The position numbers and the translations under genes were made by a program. This document shows, one piece after another, positions 1 through 7,264 of a stretch of DNA of 12,289 nt; the first letter of the stretch is position 1, and each line of letters opens with the position of its first letter. The DNA is taken from NCBI GenBank assembly GCA_031255815.1, contig JAIRRU010000270.1, positions 1-12,289 of the forward strand, read 5' to 3'. Origin of the DNA: Treponema sp. GTDB taxonomy: Bacteria; Spirochaetota; Spirochaetia; Treponematales; Breznakiellaceae. The notes under the pieces were generated by a model that saw nothing but the letters and a program-made list of their open reading frames with translations, was not told the DNA's origin and ran no database searches.

Positions 1-543
1 GCCCTGGGCGGCCGTCTCACCCAGACGGCCCTGGGGGGCGTCGTACTCGCCGATAAAGATCCTCCCTTCCATGAAGGTTCCGGTGGCGAGTATCACCGTT
101 TCCGCAAAAATCCGGCGGCCCCGGGCGGTCAGCACCCCCCGGACTCGGGGACGGCCTTCTTCCGTTAAGATAAGATCCGTCACCGTGTCCATGAAGATAG
201 AAAGCCCCTTCTGGCGTTCCAGAGCGGCCCGGGCGGCGGACTGGTAGATCTGCTTGTCGGTCTGCGCCCGGGGGGCCTGGACAGCCGGGCCCCGGGAACG
301 GTTAAGGATGCGGTACTGGATCATGGCCGCGTCGGCCAGCTTCCCCATCTCCCCGCCCAGGGCGTCCACTTCCCGGACCAGGTTCCCCTTGGAAAGCCCC
401 CCCACGGCGGGGTTGCAGGAAAGGGCGCCGATACGATCCGGATTCTGGGTAACCAGGAGGGCGCTAAAACCCAGGCGGGCGACGGCAAGGGAGGCTTCAA
501 TGCCCGCGTGGCCGCCTCCTACCACAATGCAGTCGTAATCCAT
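1..543 (-). CDS. mnmG: MnmG (GidA), tRNA uridine-34 modification FAD enzyme, N-terminal part
   Basis: The 181 codons present encode the N-terminus of MnmG; the rest (the family is usually about 620 residues) lies beyond the left edge. MnmG is a cytoplasmic FAD/NADH enzyme that acts with MnmE, using methylene-tetrahydrofolate, to build the (carboxymethyl)aminomethyl group on wobble U34 of tRNAs. Seen here: ATG at 543, then a Rossmann dinucleotide motif VVGGGHAGIEA (residues 7-17), the family block SCNPAVGG followed by KGN(L)VRE and DALGGEMG, and GPAVQAPRAQ a little further on. It starts 2 bases after the mnmE stop codon, in the classical mnmE-mnmG order, so translation is probably coupled. The ribosome-binding site is poor: an AGGG abuts the ATG. 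Family identity is secure; I infer that the missing part is intact. Confidence 0.95.
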   Translation of the reverse strand, partial: MDYDCIVVGGGHAGIEASLAVARLGFSALLVTQNPDRIGALSCNPAVGGLSKGNLVREVDALGGEMGKLADAAMIQYRILNRSRGPAVQAPRAQTDKQIYQSAARAALERQKGLSIFMDTVTDLILTEEGRPRVRGVLTARGRRIFAETVILATGTFMEGRIFIGEYDAPQGRLGETAAQG

Positions 544-545
544 CC

Positions 546-2117
546 CTATTTTCCCACACAGAATCGGGAGAACATGGTTTCCAGAATATCCGCGGTGGAA
601 ACTTCCCCGGTAATCTCCCCCAGGGCGTTTACCCCTTCGCGGAGGAGGGGGGCGATAAGGTCCAGCGGCTCCCCCGAATCAGCCAGGCCCAGGGCTTCCT
701 CCAGCGCGGCTATGGCGGCATCCGCCAGCCCCTTCTGCCGGGCGCTGCCCAGGCCGCTCCCCCACAGAAGGGCGGTCTCTGCGGCGGCCCCGGCGGCTTC
801 AACGGTTCCGTCGCTTCCCGCCGGGGCTTGCAGGGCAGCGCCTATGGCCCGGATCAGCCCCGCTGTTCCCAGGCCGGTTTTGGCGCTTACCGGGAGGAGA
901 TTTCCCGCCGCGCTTCCTTCCGGGGGCGCCGCCAGATCCGCCTTGTTCCAGAGCAGGATAAACGGCGTGTTTTTGGCCCGGAGATCCCGCAGAAACTCCG
1001 CGTCCCCGGCGCCGAATCCCGCCTTGCCGTCGATAACATAGATAACAAGATCGGCCCGGTCTATCAGTTCCCGGCTCCGCCGGATGCCGATCCCTTCCGC
1101 CTGATCGATCCCCGCCGTACCCTGCCGATCCGCGTCAAACTGATCCGTACCAGGCCGATCCGTGCCGTGCCGATCCGTACTGCCGCCGGGGCCCGCGCCG
1201 ATCCCTCCCTCCTGTTCCCGCAGCCCCGCGGTGTCGGCCAGGCGCAGGGGGATGCCCTCGACCGAAAGGGCCGCCTCGATCCAGTCCCGGGTGGTGCCGG
1301 GACTATCGGTAACGATGGATCTTTCCTCTTTCAGAAGCAGGTTGAAGAGGCTGGACTTTCCCGCGTTGGGCCGCCCGGCGATAACCGCCAAAGCTCCCTC
1401 CTGGTAGAGCCGCTCCGTCCGCCAGGAATCCGCCAGGGCGCGCAGCCGCGCCAGCCCCTCTCCGGCACGGTTCCGTCCGGGCAGCCCCGGGCCCGGAACA
1501 GAGCCTCCCCCGGCCTCGCCCTCATCGTAATCAAGGTACAGTTCGGTTTCCGCCAGAACGGCGACCAGCAGTTCTTTGATCTCCGCTATCTCCCGGTACA
1601 AGAGGCCGGAAAGCCTCCCTGCCGCGTGATCCCGGCCCGTTTCGGTTTTTGCGTTCACCAGTTCCATTACCGATTCGCAGCGGGTTAGATCGAGTTTCCC
1701 GTTCATAAAAGCCCTGAAGCTGAACTCCCCCGGCAGGGCTTCCCGGAAACCGGCGCTTTTCAGGGATTCCGTTACCGCCCTTACCACGGCAAGGCCGCCG
1801 TGACAGGAAATATCGGCGCCGTCCTCGCCGGTATAGGTTCCGGGGGCCCGGTACACCGAGACCAGCACTTCGTCAAGCTTTTTGCCCCCCCTGTCCAGGA
1901 TCCAGCCCCGGATGATCCTTCCGCCCGGCGTTCCGAGCAGTTTCCGGGGCCGGGAAAAGATACGGGACAGCAACCGTATCGCGTTTTCCCCCCTCTCTTC
2001 CCCGGAAACGGAAGTTCCGCCGCTTGTGCGGATCAGCGCCAGGGGGCCGGAAAGCCCGGTGGCGAGGGCAAAGACGGGATCCTTATCGCCGTAGGAAGCG
2101 CCGGAATTCCGCTTCAT
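546..2117 (-). CDS. mnmE: MnmE (TrmE), tRNA-modifying GTPase with a repeat insertion
   Basis: This 523-residue protein is longer than the usual 450-460. MnmE is a dimeric, potassium-dependent GTPase that partners MnmG in wobble-uridine tRNA modification and binds a folate in its N-terminal domain. Visible elements: N-terminal folate-binding domain (about 15-125), helical domain, G1 GRPNAGKS (248-255), G2 TTRD (275-278), G3 DTAG (295-298), G4 NKAD (391-394), and the C-terminal FCVGK tail ending in the family's C-x-G-K motif. Two insertions explain the extra length: a Gly/Pro-rich stretch near 201-220, and a pentapeptide repeat (314-338) between G3 and Glu341. Glu341 aligns with the catalytic Glu282 of the E. 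coli enzyme. The ATG overlaps the upstream phosphatase stop as ATGA, and mnmG follows 2 bases downstream. The core GTPase motifs look intact; the effect of the insertion is unknown. Confidence 0.95.
   Translation of the reverse strand: MKRNSGASYGDKDPVFALATGLSGPLALIRTSGGTSVSGEERGENAIRLLSRIFSRPRKLLGTPGGRIIRGWILDRGGKKLDEVLVSVYRAPGTYTGEDGADISCHGGLAVVRAVTESLKSAGFREALPGEFSFRAFMNGKLDLTRCESVMELVNAKTETGRDHAAGRLSGLLYREIAEIKELLVAVLAETELYLDYDEGEAGGGSVPGPGLPGRNRAGEGLARLRALADSWRTERLYQEGALAVIAGRPNAGKSSLFNLLLKEERSIVTDSPGTTRDWIEAALSVEGIPLRLADTAGLREQEGGIGAGPGGSTDRHGTDRPGTDQFDADRQGTAGIDQAEGIGIRRSRELIDRADLVIYVIDGKAGFGAGDAEFLRDLRAKNTPFILLWNKADLAAPPEGSAAGNLLPVSAKTGLGTAGLIRAIGAALQAPAGSDGTVEAAGAAAETALLWGSGLGSARQKGLADAAIAALEEALGLADSGEPLDLIAPLLREGVNALGEITGEVSTADILETMFSRFCVGK
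1104..1178 (-). repeat. In-frame 15-bp tandem repeat inside mnmE
   Basis: Five 15-bp units lie head to tail and in frame, each encoding five residues (MnmE 314-338). In gene orientation the first four begin with the consensus (A/G)CGGATC. At the protein level the first units read TDRHG, TDRPG and TDQFD, and later units decay. Because the unit length is a multiple of three, copy-number changes would not disrupt the frame. Confidence 0.85.
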
Positions 2118-3055
2118 TCTGCCCGCGGAATTTCTCCGGCTCCCCCCTGTTCCGCCAGACGGAGGCGCTGGAAAAGCCAGGGCGCGCCGGAATATACCCA
2201 GAGTCCGGGGAGCAGGAGGCTGAAGAAATAGAACAGCAGGTAATAGGGGGATCCTTCCCCGTTAAAACGCCCAATCAGCGCGAAAATCAAGATCATGCCG
2301 GCAATACCGGTAACAAAACGCGCCCCCAGGGTAAGGAACTTCGCCGCGCCTGTCCGGCCGAAAACGCCTTCCGCCGAAAAACGGAGGCGGCTGGCGGTAA
2401 AACTGTAGCCAAGGCCCATGCTCAGCACAAAGGCGCCGGGCATCAGCAGTTCCGCCTGGGGCCGGTAGAGGATCATTACGAAAGCTGCCGCGGCGGCGGC
2501 GATCCTCTGCATACGGGGCCCGCCCCTCAGGAGGATCCCTTCAATTTTTCCCCCCAGCAGGAAATAAACCGCCAGAACCGCGCCGCCGAGAATCCAGCCG
2601 CCCAGCAGGTCGGTGGGGAAATGGACGCCCAGGTAGACGCGGGAAAAGCCAATCAGGAGGCTAAAGAAGAGGGCCAGGCCGTAGTAGCGTTTTTTCCCGC
2701 CCCAGGAAGCGGCGATGATCCCGATAACCAGGGAATTTTGGGCGTGGCCGGAGGGAAAGCCGTTGAACTGCTCCGAAACCATCCCCAGCGCCGGATCCCA
2801 GCCTTCCCAGAAAGGCCGGGGCTGGCCCAGGCTGAATTTTAACGCCAGGTTTATCAGGATAGAGATCATCAGGGTTATGCCCAGGCGGATCCCTTTTTTT
2901 TCATCGAAGCACCAGAAGATCAGGGGCAGAAGCAGCATATAGGTGGAAGCGGAACCGAAAAAAGTTACCCCCTTCATAAAGGCGGTAAGCGGCGGGCTGG
3001 CGGCTGACTGCACCGTTCTGATAAACTCCAGCCCCCATAACAGTAGTGAATCCAT
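2114..3055 (-). CDS. PAP2-family integral membrane phosphatase
   Basis: A 313-residue polytopic membrane protein with all three motifs of the PAP2/acid phosphatase superfamily: KxxxxxxRP at Lys73-Pro81 (KFSLGQPRP), PSGH at 101-104, and SRxxxxxHxxxD at Ser138-Asp149 (SRVYLGVHFPTD). His104 and His145 are the expected catalytic histidines. Members dephosphorylate lipid phosphates or undecaprenyl pyrophosphate; the substrate cannot be told from sequence. Hydrophobic segments flank the motifs, and about 150 further residues beyond motif 3 appear to hold several more membrane spans, which is longer than minimal PAP2 enzymes. Its stop overlaps the mnmE start by 4 bases (ATGA), so it probably heads the phosphatase-mnmE-mnmG transcript. 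No Shine-Dalgarno sequence precedes the ATG: the bases just upstream on this strand are pyrimidine-rich (CTCCTCCTC). A -10-like box lies 7 bases before the start. Confidence 0.9.
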   Translation of the reverse strand: MDSLLLWGLEFIRTVQSAASPPLTAFMKGVTFFGSASTYMLLLPLIFWCFDEKKGIRLGITLMISILINLALKFSLGQPRPFWEGWDPALGMVSEQFNGFPSGHAQNSLVIGIIAASWGGKKRYYGLALFFSLLIGFSRVYLGVHFPTDLLGGWILGGAVLAVYFLLGGKIEGILLRGGPRMQRIAAAAAAFVMILYRPQAELLMPGAFVLSMGLGYSFTASRLRFSAEGVFGRTGAAKFLTLGARFVTGIAGMILIFALIGRFNGEGSPYYLLFYFFSLLLPGLWVYSGAPWLFQRLRLAEQGGAGEIPRAE

Positions 3056-3062
3056 GAGGAGG

Positions 3063-3092
3063 AGTATAGGGGGATCGGCCGGGGATCGGCAA
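3063..3092 (-). promoter_or_regulatory. Candidate promoter of the phosphatase-mnmE-mnmG unit, possibly leaderless
   Basis: On the minus strand TTGCCG (3092-3087) is separated by 18 bases from TATACT (3068-3063). The -10-like box ends 7 bases before the ATG at 3055, so transcription would begin at or next to the start codon. This fits the absence of a Shine-Dalgarno sequence. The spacer contains a short tandem duplication of GGGATCGGC (plus-strand reading). Inferred from sequence only. Confidence 0.4.
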
Positions 3093-3120
3093 GCGCCCCT
3101 GTTTTGCGTCCCGGTTTTTG

Positions 3121-3858
3121 TCAGAATGTATCGTCGAAAAAGTTTTCGTAGACCCGGTTTACCGCGGCCTCCTGGCTCCGGGTAAGGCTGAGCCCTGTCT
3201 TTGCCGCATCGAAGACCCCCTTAACCTGGGCCTCGAAGGCGGGCCTGTCAATACTGAACAGTATCAGAAAAACGTATACCGGGCTTTCCGCCTCTTCCCC
3301 AGCCCCGGTTCCCTCTTCATCCGGCCCGGCCGGCGGGGCGGGCTGGGGAACAAGATGAACCCAGAAGGCCTTCTCTTTTTGCACCCCCTGGTACTTTGCG
3401 TCGTAGGCCTTTTTCACCATGGCCTCAAAGAAGGGGCCGTAAACATTGTCGGGGTAGTGGCCCGCGGCGCCCTTTACCAGGCGGGCTTCTATCCGGGCCG
3501 CCGCCAGTTGGGCAAAATCCTGGAACGGCGAAAAAGCCGTCCGCCACTGGGCGAGGGCCCCGGGGTTACGGCCCCGGTTTTCCCCGATAAATACGTATTT
3601 CCCCTCGTACTCCGCCATCTTTTCCAGCCCCGCCTCGGTTTCGGTAAAATAGCAGCTTACCCATTCGGGGATCCCCTTTCCGGCCGCGCTGTCCTCGTGA
3701 TCCGCGATCCGGGGCATGGGCTTGAAGACGGGCTCTCCCTGCTCCGCCGCCGTTTTTTCCGGAAAACCGGGAAGCGGCGTCTCGGGCCTCGGGCGCAGGA
3801 GGCAGCTTAGAAAAAGGATCGGGAGGAGGAAAATCGCCGGAAGGGCGGCATTCTTCAT
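3121..3858 (-). CDS. Predicted lipoprotein of unknown function (245 aa)
   Basis: I do not recognise this family with confidence. Residues 1-18 form a signal peptide with a hydrophobic core, ending in LFLSC with Cys19 as the likely lipidated residue, so the mature protein should be membrane-anchored outside the cytoplasm. A Pro/Glu-rich linker (about 20-60) precedes a globular part that begins IPEWV (63-67), with YEGKYVFIGENRGRN soon after. The PEWV opening is reminiscent of LPP20-type lipoproteins, but that is a weak resemblance. A Pro/Gly/Glu-rich patch interrupts the C-terminal third before PVYVFLILFSID. The start ATG overlaps the upstream lipoprotein's stop (ATGA) and no Shine-Dalgarno is visible, which points to translational coupling. 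A 65-base gap with a candidate promoter separates it from the phosphatase gene downstream, so the two units may be transcribed separately. Confidence 0.8.
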   Translation of the reverse strand: MKNAALPAIFLLPILFLSCLLRPRPETPLPGFPEKTAAEQGEPVFKPMPRIADHEDSAAGKGIPEWVSCYFTETEAGLEKMAEYEGKYVFIGENRGRNPGALAQWRTAFSPFQDFAQLAAARIEARLVKGAAGHYPDNVYGPFFEAMVKKAYDAKYQGVQKEKAFWVHLVPQPAPPAGPDEEGTGAGEEAESPVYVFLILFSIDRPAFEAQVKGVFDAAKTGLSLTRSQEAAVNRVYENFFDDTF

Positions 3859-5801
3859 TTATTTGGAGGGCGGGCAGGTTTCCGGAATATCAGGGCAAAC
3901 TCGTCGAATACCGCCAGCGGTTGGGGCTCCGTCCGGGAAGGGCCCTGGGCCGCCCTGGCGGGGGAGGGAAGCGCGGCCGGCGCCGTCTCTTCGGCGGAAA
4001 GCGCGGCCGCTTCCGCCGCGGCAACCGTATCTTCGCCCTCTGTTTCGCTTGCGGGAGCCCGGCTTTCCCTGGCCGGCTGCCGCGGGCTCTGTTCCCCGGA
4101 GCTTCCCAGCCTGCAGCTTATCTTGCCGCTCAAGGGCGCGGAAAGCTCAATTTCCGTCAATCCGGCGGGAAAAGCGCCCGGAACGGCGGAAGGGTCAGTC
4201 CGGAACAGCTCGGACAGCAGGCCCCCTCCAAATTTTCCGTCTCCCGCCACGCCCAGGGCCGCTCTGAAGCTGTTTTCCCGGATATAAAAACCCGCTTCCG
4301 CAACAATAAAATCTTTTAGGGCAGGATCGGCGGAATTTTCCGTAAAATCCTCCGGAAACATATCCAGGGGCAGGGAAGCGTCGGCCCTTAGGCCCTCCGA
4401 TTCCAGGCTAAGCTGCAAAGCCCGTTCCCGGTAAACAACAGTCATGGTTAAAGCCTTGGCCGATGACCCGGCGGCCTCGAAAGATACGGTAAGGAGCGTT
4501 CCTTCCGCCAGGGGTTTTACCCGCAGGAGGAAAGAACCTCCCCCCTGTTTCTCCTCATCAATGACAAAGGACGAAGGGGGAAGCTGGTACGTTTCGCCGG
4601 CTTGCACCGAAAGACCGTAGATGCCTTCCGAAGGAACCCAGCGCAAATCCCGGCCCTCCCTTCCGCTAAGATCCCTCCCCCTGTTGCCGTCCGCCATGGA
4701 ATCCCGGAGATTCCCGGCAAACTGATACCAGTGCAGGATCTCCCCCGTTTCCGGGACGGGGAAACCCGGTTTTTCCCCTTTTGCCGAAACCGGCAGGGCC
4801 AGTTCCTTCACCTTTCCCCGCAATTCCGGAACGGAGGATCGGCCCCCTGTCCGGGAATTCCCGCTTCCGGAAGGCAGAGCGGCAGGGTTAACGGGGAATA
4901 CCTCGGCCCGGATGGTGTGAAACCCGGTCTGAGCCGGGGCCTCCCAGAGGATACGGCCCGTTCCCCCGGCTATCCGGCCTTCGGTGATCCGCCGCTTCCC
5001 GTCATACCAGACGATGTAAGGATCCAGCCTTTCATCCGCGGTAACCTGGGTTTCCAGCATAACGGTAAGCCCCGGCGGGATCAGGTAGGATCCGGCGCTC
5101 AGCCCGGGAAGGTAGCTCTGTATATCCTCCAAAGCAAATTTCGCGCCGCCAATGTAGTAGATACGCCGTTCCGTCCGGTAGAGGGTCTGCTTTTCCCCCA
5201 GCGCCTCAAAAACCAGGGAGTAGCCGCCTATTTCCAGATTTTCCGGAAAGGGAAAAACAGGCAGATCCTTGTCCAGGCGGGAAACACGGATAATAGTTTC
5301 TTCCTCGTTCGCCGGGTTCAAGGCTTCGGTTTTAATTTTTGGGGGATTGTTTTCTTCCTCCGGCGTATTGGCGGCGGCCTCGCCGCTCTGCTCCGTAATC
5401 CCCGTCCCGTCCCATTCCGAATATTCAGATCCTTCCTCTTCCGGACTGAGGGCTGAATCCTGCGCCGGAATTTGATAGGGATCTTCCGCCGGGCTTTCCG
5501 CGTTTTTCAGGAGGTAGTAGACTTTTTTCCCCAGCCTTTCCCCTTCCGGGCCCTGCAGATACATCAAAAGCCCGGTAAGATCGGGATCGTTTACCACCGA
5601 ATTCATAAAAACAGGCCGTACCGCGTCGTTTTCGCCGATCACCGAATAGTCATCCACGGGGGTTTTTCCCACTACGGCGCTTACCTGGTAGCTAACGCTG
5701 GAGGGCAGAATAGTATCCATCTCGCTGCAGGCGGTCAAAAAGAGGAATAGGATGACCGCCGGAAAGAAATCTGTTTTCAATTTATGGACACACATTCCCA
5801 T
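3855..5801 (-). CDS. Large predicted lipoprotein of unknown function (about 649 aa)
   Basis: The signal peptide is hydrophobic and ends in the lipobox LFLTAC, with Cys25 when counted from the ATG at 5801. The start is unresolved: TTG at 5807, ATG at 5801, ATG at 5795 and TTG at 5780 are all in frame and none has a strong Shine-Dalgarno; the last would give a compact signal peptide beginning MKTDFF. The mature protein opens with a probable beta-rich domain, then an acidic Glu/Asn/Pro-rich linker (about 108-170), then further beta-rich repeat-like segments. A segment near 353-420 that includes HWYQFAGNLRDS looks like the start of a LamG/concanavalin-type fold; this is a tentative reading. The C-terminal 90 residues hold an Ala/Ser/Glu/Pro-rich, likely disordered stretch. 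It shares a 4-base overlap with the downstream lipoprotein, so the two probably work in the same envelope process. I assign no function. Confidence 0.82.
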   Translation of the reverse strand: MGMCVHKLKTDFFPAVILFLFLTACSEMDTILPSSVSYQVSAVVGKTPVDDYSVIGENDAVRPVFMNSVVNDPDLTGLLMYLQGPEGERLGKKVYYLLKNAESPAEDPYQIPAQDSALSPEEEGSEYSEWDGTGITEQSGEAAANTPEEENNPPKIKTEALNPANEEETIIRVSRLDKDLPVFPFPENLEIGGYSLVFEALGEKQTLYRTERRIYYIGGAKFALEDIQSYLPGLSAGSYLIPPGLTVMLETQVTADERLDPYIVWYDGKRRITEGRIAGGTGRILWEAPAQTGFHTIRAEVFPVNPAALPSGSGNSRTGGRSSVPELRGKVKELALPVSAKGEKPGFPVPETGEILHWYQFAGNLRDSMADGNRGRDLSGREGRDLRWVPSEGIYGLSVQAGETYQLPPSSFVIDEEKQGGGSFLLRVKPLAEGTLLTVSFEAAGSSAKALTMTVVYRERALQLSLESEGLRADASLPLDMFPEDFTENSADPALKDFIVAEAGFYIRENSFRAALGVAGDGKFGGGLLSELFRTDPSAVPGAFPAGLTEIELSAPLSGKISCRLGSSGEQSPRQPARESRAPASETEGEDTVAAAEAAALSAEETAPAALPSPARAAQGPSRTEPQPLAVFDEFALIFRKPARPPNK

Positions 5802-5983
5802 TCTCAAGATAACACATCCCGGCTGAAAAATCTATCTATTTTCGCCCGATAAACGCCTATGGGGGTTTTACCCGCTATGAGCCGCCCGCTTTCACCCGGA
5901 GCCGTAAAGCCGGGGGGTTTATCAGAGGTTTTAGCCTAAGCAGGGCGCTCAGTACCTTGTTTAGGTTAGCTGAACCATCCGGC

Positions 5984-6013
5984 TTGCGGATAACCGGGCT
6001 ATCGGCATATTAT
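5984..6013 (+). promoter_or_regulatory. Candidate leaderless promoter of alr
   Basis: TTGCGG (5984-5989) is separated by 18 bases from TATTAT (6008-6013), a 5-of-6 match to the -10 consensus. Only 6 bases (6014-6019) separate the box from the ATG at 6020, so the expected start of transcription is the A of the start codon. No Shine-Dalgarno sequence precedes that ATG. The -35 match is poor (3 of 6). The rest of the divergent intergenic region (5802-5983) holds an imperfect hairpin, TAGCCTAA (5932-5939) with TTAGGTTA (5961-5968), of unknown role. Confidence 0.45.
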
Positions 6014-6019
6014 CGGCTT

Positions 6020-7150
6020 ATGAGGGCGAGCCGGGTTCTTGTACATCTCGATTTGTTCCGTGAAAATATCCGGGCCCTGAGGAAAAGGGTAGGGGAGGGG
6101 CCGAAGATCTGCGTCCCGGTTAAGGCCGACGCCTACGGCCACGGGGCCCTTCCCATTGCCCGGAGCGCCCTGGAAGCCGGGGCGGAGTACCTGGCGGTGG
6201 CCTACGTGCAGGAGGGGGCGGAACTGCGGGCCGCCGGGATAGAGGCGCCGGTTCTGCTCCTGTCCCAGCCCCTGGAGGAAGAGTATCAGGAGCTTATCAG
6301 CCTGGATCTGATCCCCCTGGTCTCGGATCCGCTCTTTGCCGGGGATCTTGCCCGGGCCGCAAGGGCCGCGGGGAAGAAACTGACGGTTCACCTGAAGATC
6401 GATTCGGGTATGGGCCGCGCCGGGTGCCGTCCCGCCGAGGCGGCGGGGCTGGCCGCCTGCATCGCTTCCGCCGGGCAGCTCCGGCTGGGGGGGATCGCCA
6501 CCCATCTGGCGGTTTCCGATTCGCCTGAACCGGAGGATCTGGCCTACACCAGGGTTCAGCTTGCCCGTTTCCGGGAGGCGGTGGATTCGATAAAAGCGTC
6601 CGGTATCGATCCCGGCATAGTCCACGCGGCTAACTCGGGGGCCCTGGTGTTCCACGGGGATTCCTGGTTCCACATGGTGCGGCCCGGCATCCTGCTCTAC
6701 GGGTACTCCCCGGCAGGTTCCGGGGGGCCGGTTCCGGTAAAGCCCGTTATGGAACTGCGCAGCGCGGTAACTCTGATAAAAAGCCTGCGCCGGGGGGAGA
6801 CGGTGTCCTACGGACGAACCTGGGCCGCGCCGGAAGATACCCTGATAGGCACAATCCCCCTGGGTTACGCCGACGGACTGCGGCGCGCTTTGAGCGGGAA
6901 GTGGCGGGTAAGCATCGGGGGAAGATCCTACCCCCTGGTGGGCCGGATCTGTATGGATCAGTGCATGGTCAACCTGGGATCCGGCGAGGATCGGATCCGA
7001 TCCGGGGACGAGGTGATTGTCTTTGGCGGGCAGGCGGAGGGAACCGGCGACGCGGCCCGGATGGCGGAGGCCCTGGGTACCATCCCCTATGAAATCACCT
7101 GCGGCATCGGCAAACGGGTGCCCAGGGTATATACCGGGCTTGCCCGGTAG
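6020..7150 (+). CDS. alr: Alanine racemase
   Basis: A 376-residue PLP enzyme of the usual length for alanine racemase, which interconverts L- and D-alanine in the cytoplasm and supplies D-alanine for peptidoglycan. The PLP-binding motif VPVKADAYGHG puts the Schiff-base lysine at Lys35. KIDSGMGRAG supplies Lys126, matching the carbamylated lysine of characterised enzymes. The second catalytic base is Tyr264 in VSYGRTW. GYADG and RICMDQCMV, typical of the C-terminal beta domain, are also present. The reading frame extends upstream to a TTG at 5957, but homology begins at MRASRVLVHLDLFREN, so I chose the ATG at 6020. It is divergent from the lipoprotein pair and is followed after 114 bases by fhs on the same strand; whether the two are cotranscribed is unclear. 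Either biosynthetic (alr) or catabolic (dadX) naming fits the family; no catabolic partner is nearby. Confidence 0.95.
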   Translation: MRASRVLVHLDLFRENIRALRKRVGEGPKICVPVKADAYGHGALPIARSALEAGAEYLAVAYVQEGAELRAAGIEAPVLLLSQPLEEEYQELISLDLIPLVSDPLFAGDLARAARAAGKKLTVHLKIDSGMGRAGCRPAEAAGLAACIASAGQLRLGGIATHLAVSDSPEPEDLAYTRVQLARFREAVDSIKASGIDPGIVHAANSGALVFHGDSWFHMVRPGILLYGYSPAGSGGPVPVKPVMELRSAVTLIKSLRRGETVSYGRTWAAPEDTLIGTIPLGYADGLRRALSGKWRVSIGGRSYPLVGRICMDQCMVNLGSGEDRIRSGDEVIVFGGQAEGTGDAARMAEALGTIPYEITCGIGKRVPRVYTGLAR

Positions 7151-7184
7151 GCCGCCTGCCTGTTTCACCGGAAACGGAATTTCC

Positions 7185-7223
7185 GCGGCAGCCGGGCGGC
7201 AGCCGGGTTTTGGAACAGCCTCA
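7185..7223 (+). repeat. 11-bp tandem duplication joined to a partial copy of the intergenic repeat
   Basis: GCGGCAGCCGG occurs twice in tandem (7185-7195 and 7196-7206). It runs directly into CCGGGTTTTGGAACAGCCTC (7203-7222), whose last part matches the right half of the hairpin repeat at 9032-9062: 17 of 18 bases over 7206-7223 versus 9045-9062. The left arm of that hairpin is absent here. Just upstream, CGGAAA (7169-7174) can pair with TTTCCG (7180-7185), possibly ending alr transcription, although no T-run follows. Confidence 0.6.
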
Positions 7224-7264
7224 AAAGGTTTTTCCGCGCGGCCTAATCAGTAAGCTGGGAGTGT

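Noticed and set aside
2024..2842. 272-residue plus-strand open frame across the mnmE/phosphatase junction
   Set aside because: It lies antisense to two well-supported genes and has no coherent domain or start signal.
5932..5968. Hairpin TAGCCTAA/TTAGGTTA with a 21-base loop upstream of alr
   Set aside because: The stem needs a G-T pair and has a long loop; it resembles no riboswitch or attenuator I know, so it is mentioned only as a minor element.
5957..6019. Upstream TTG start for alr, adding 21 residues
   Set aside because: The added residues have no family match, TTG lacks a ribosome-binding site, and the alanine racemase homology begins at the ATG at 6020.
5999..7168. 389-residue minus-strand open frame antisense to alr
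   Set aside because: It is a shadow of a clearly real alanine racemase gene; its composition is Gly/Pro/Arg-rich without motifs.
7151..7264. Promoter for fhs with TTGGAA near 7210 as -35
   Set aside because: No acceptable -10 box lies at the required distance, so I do not call a promoter.
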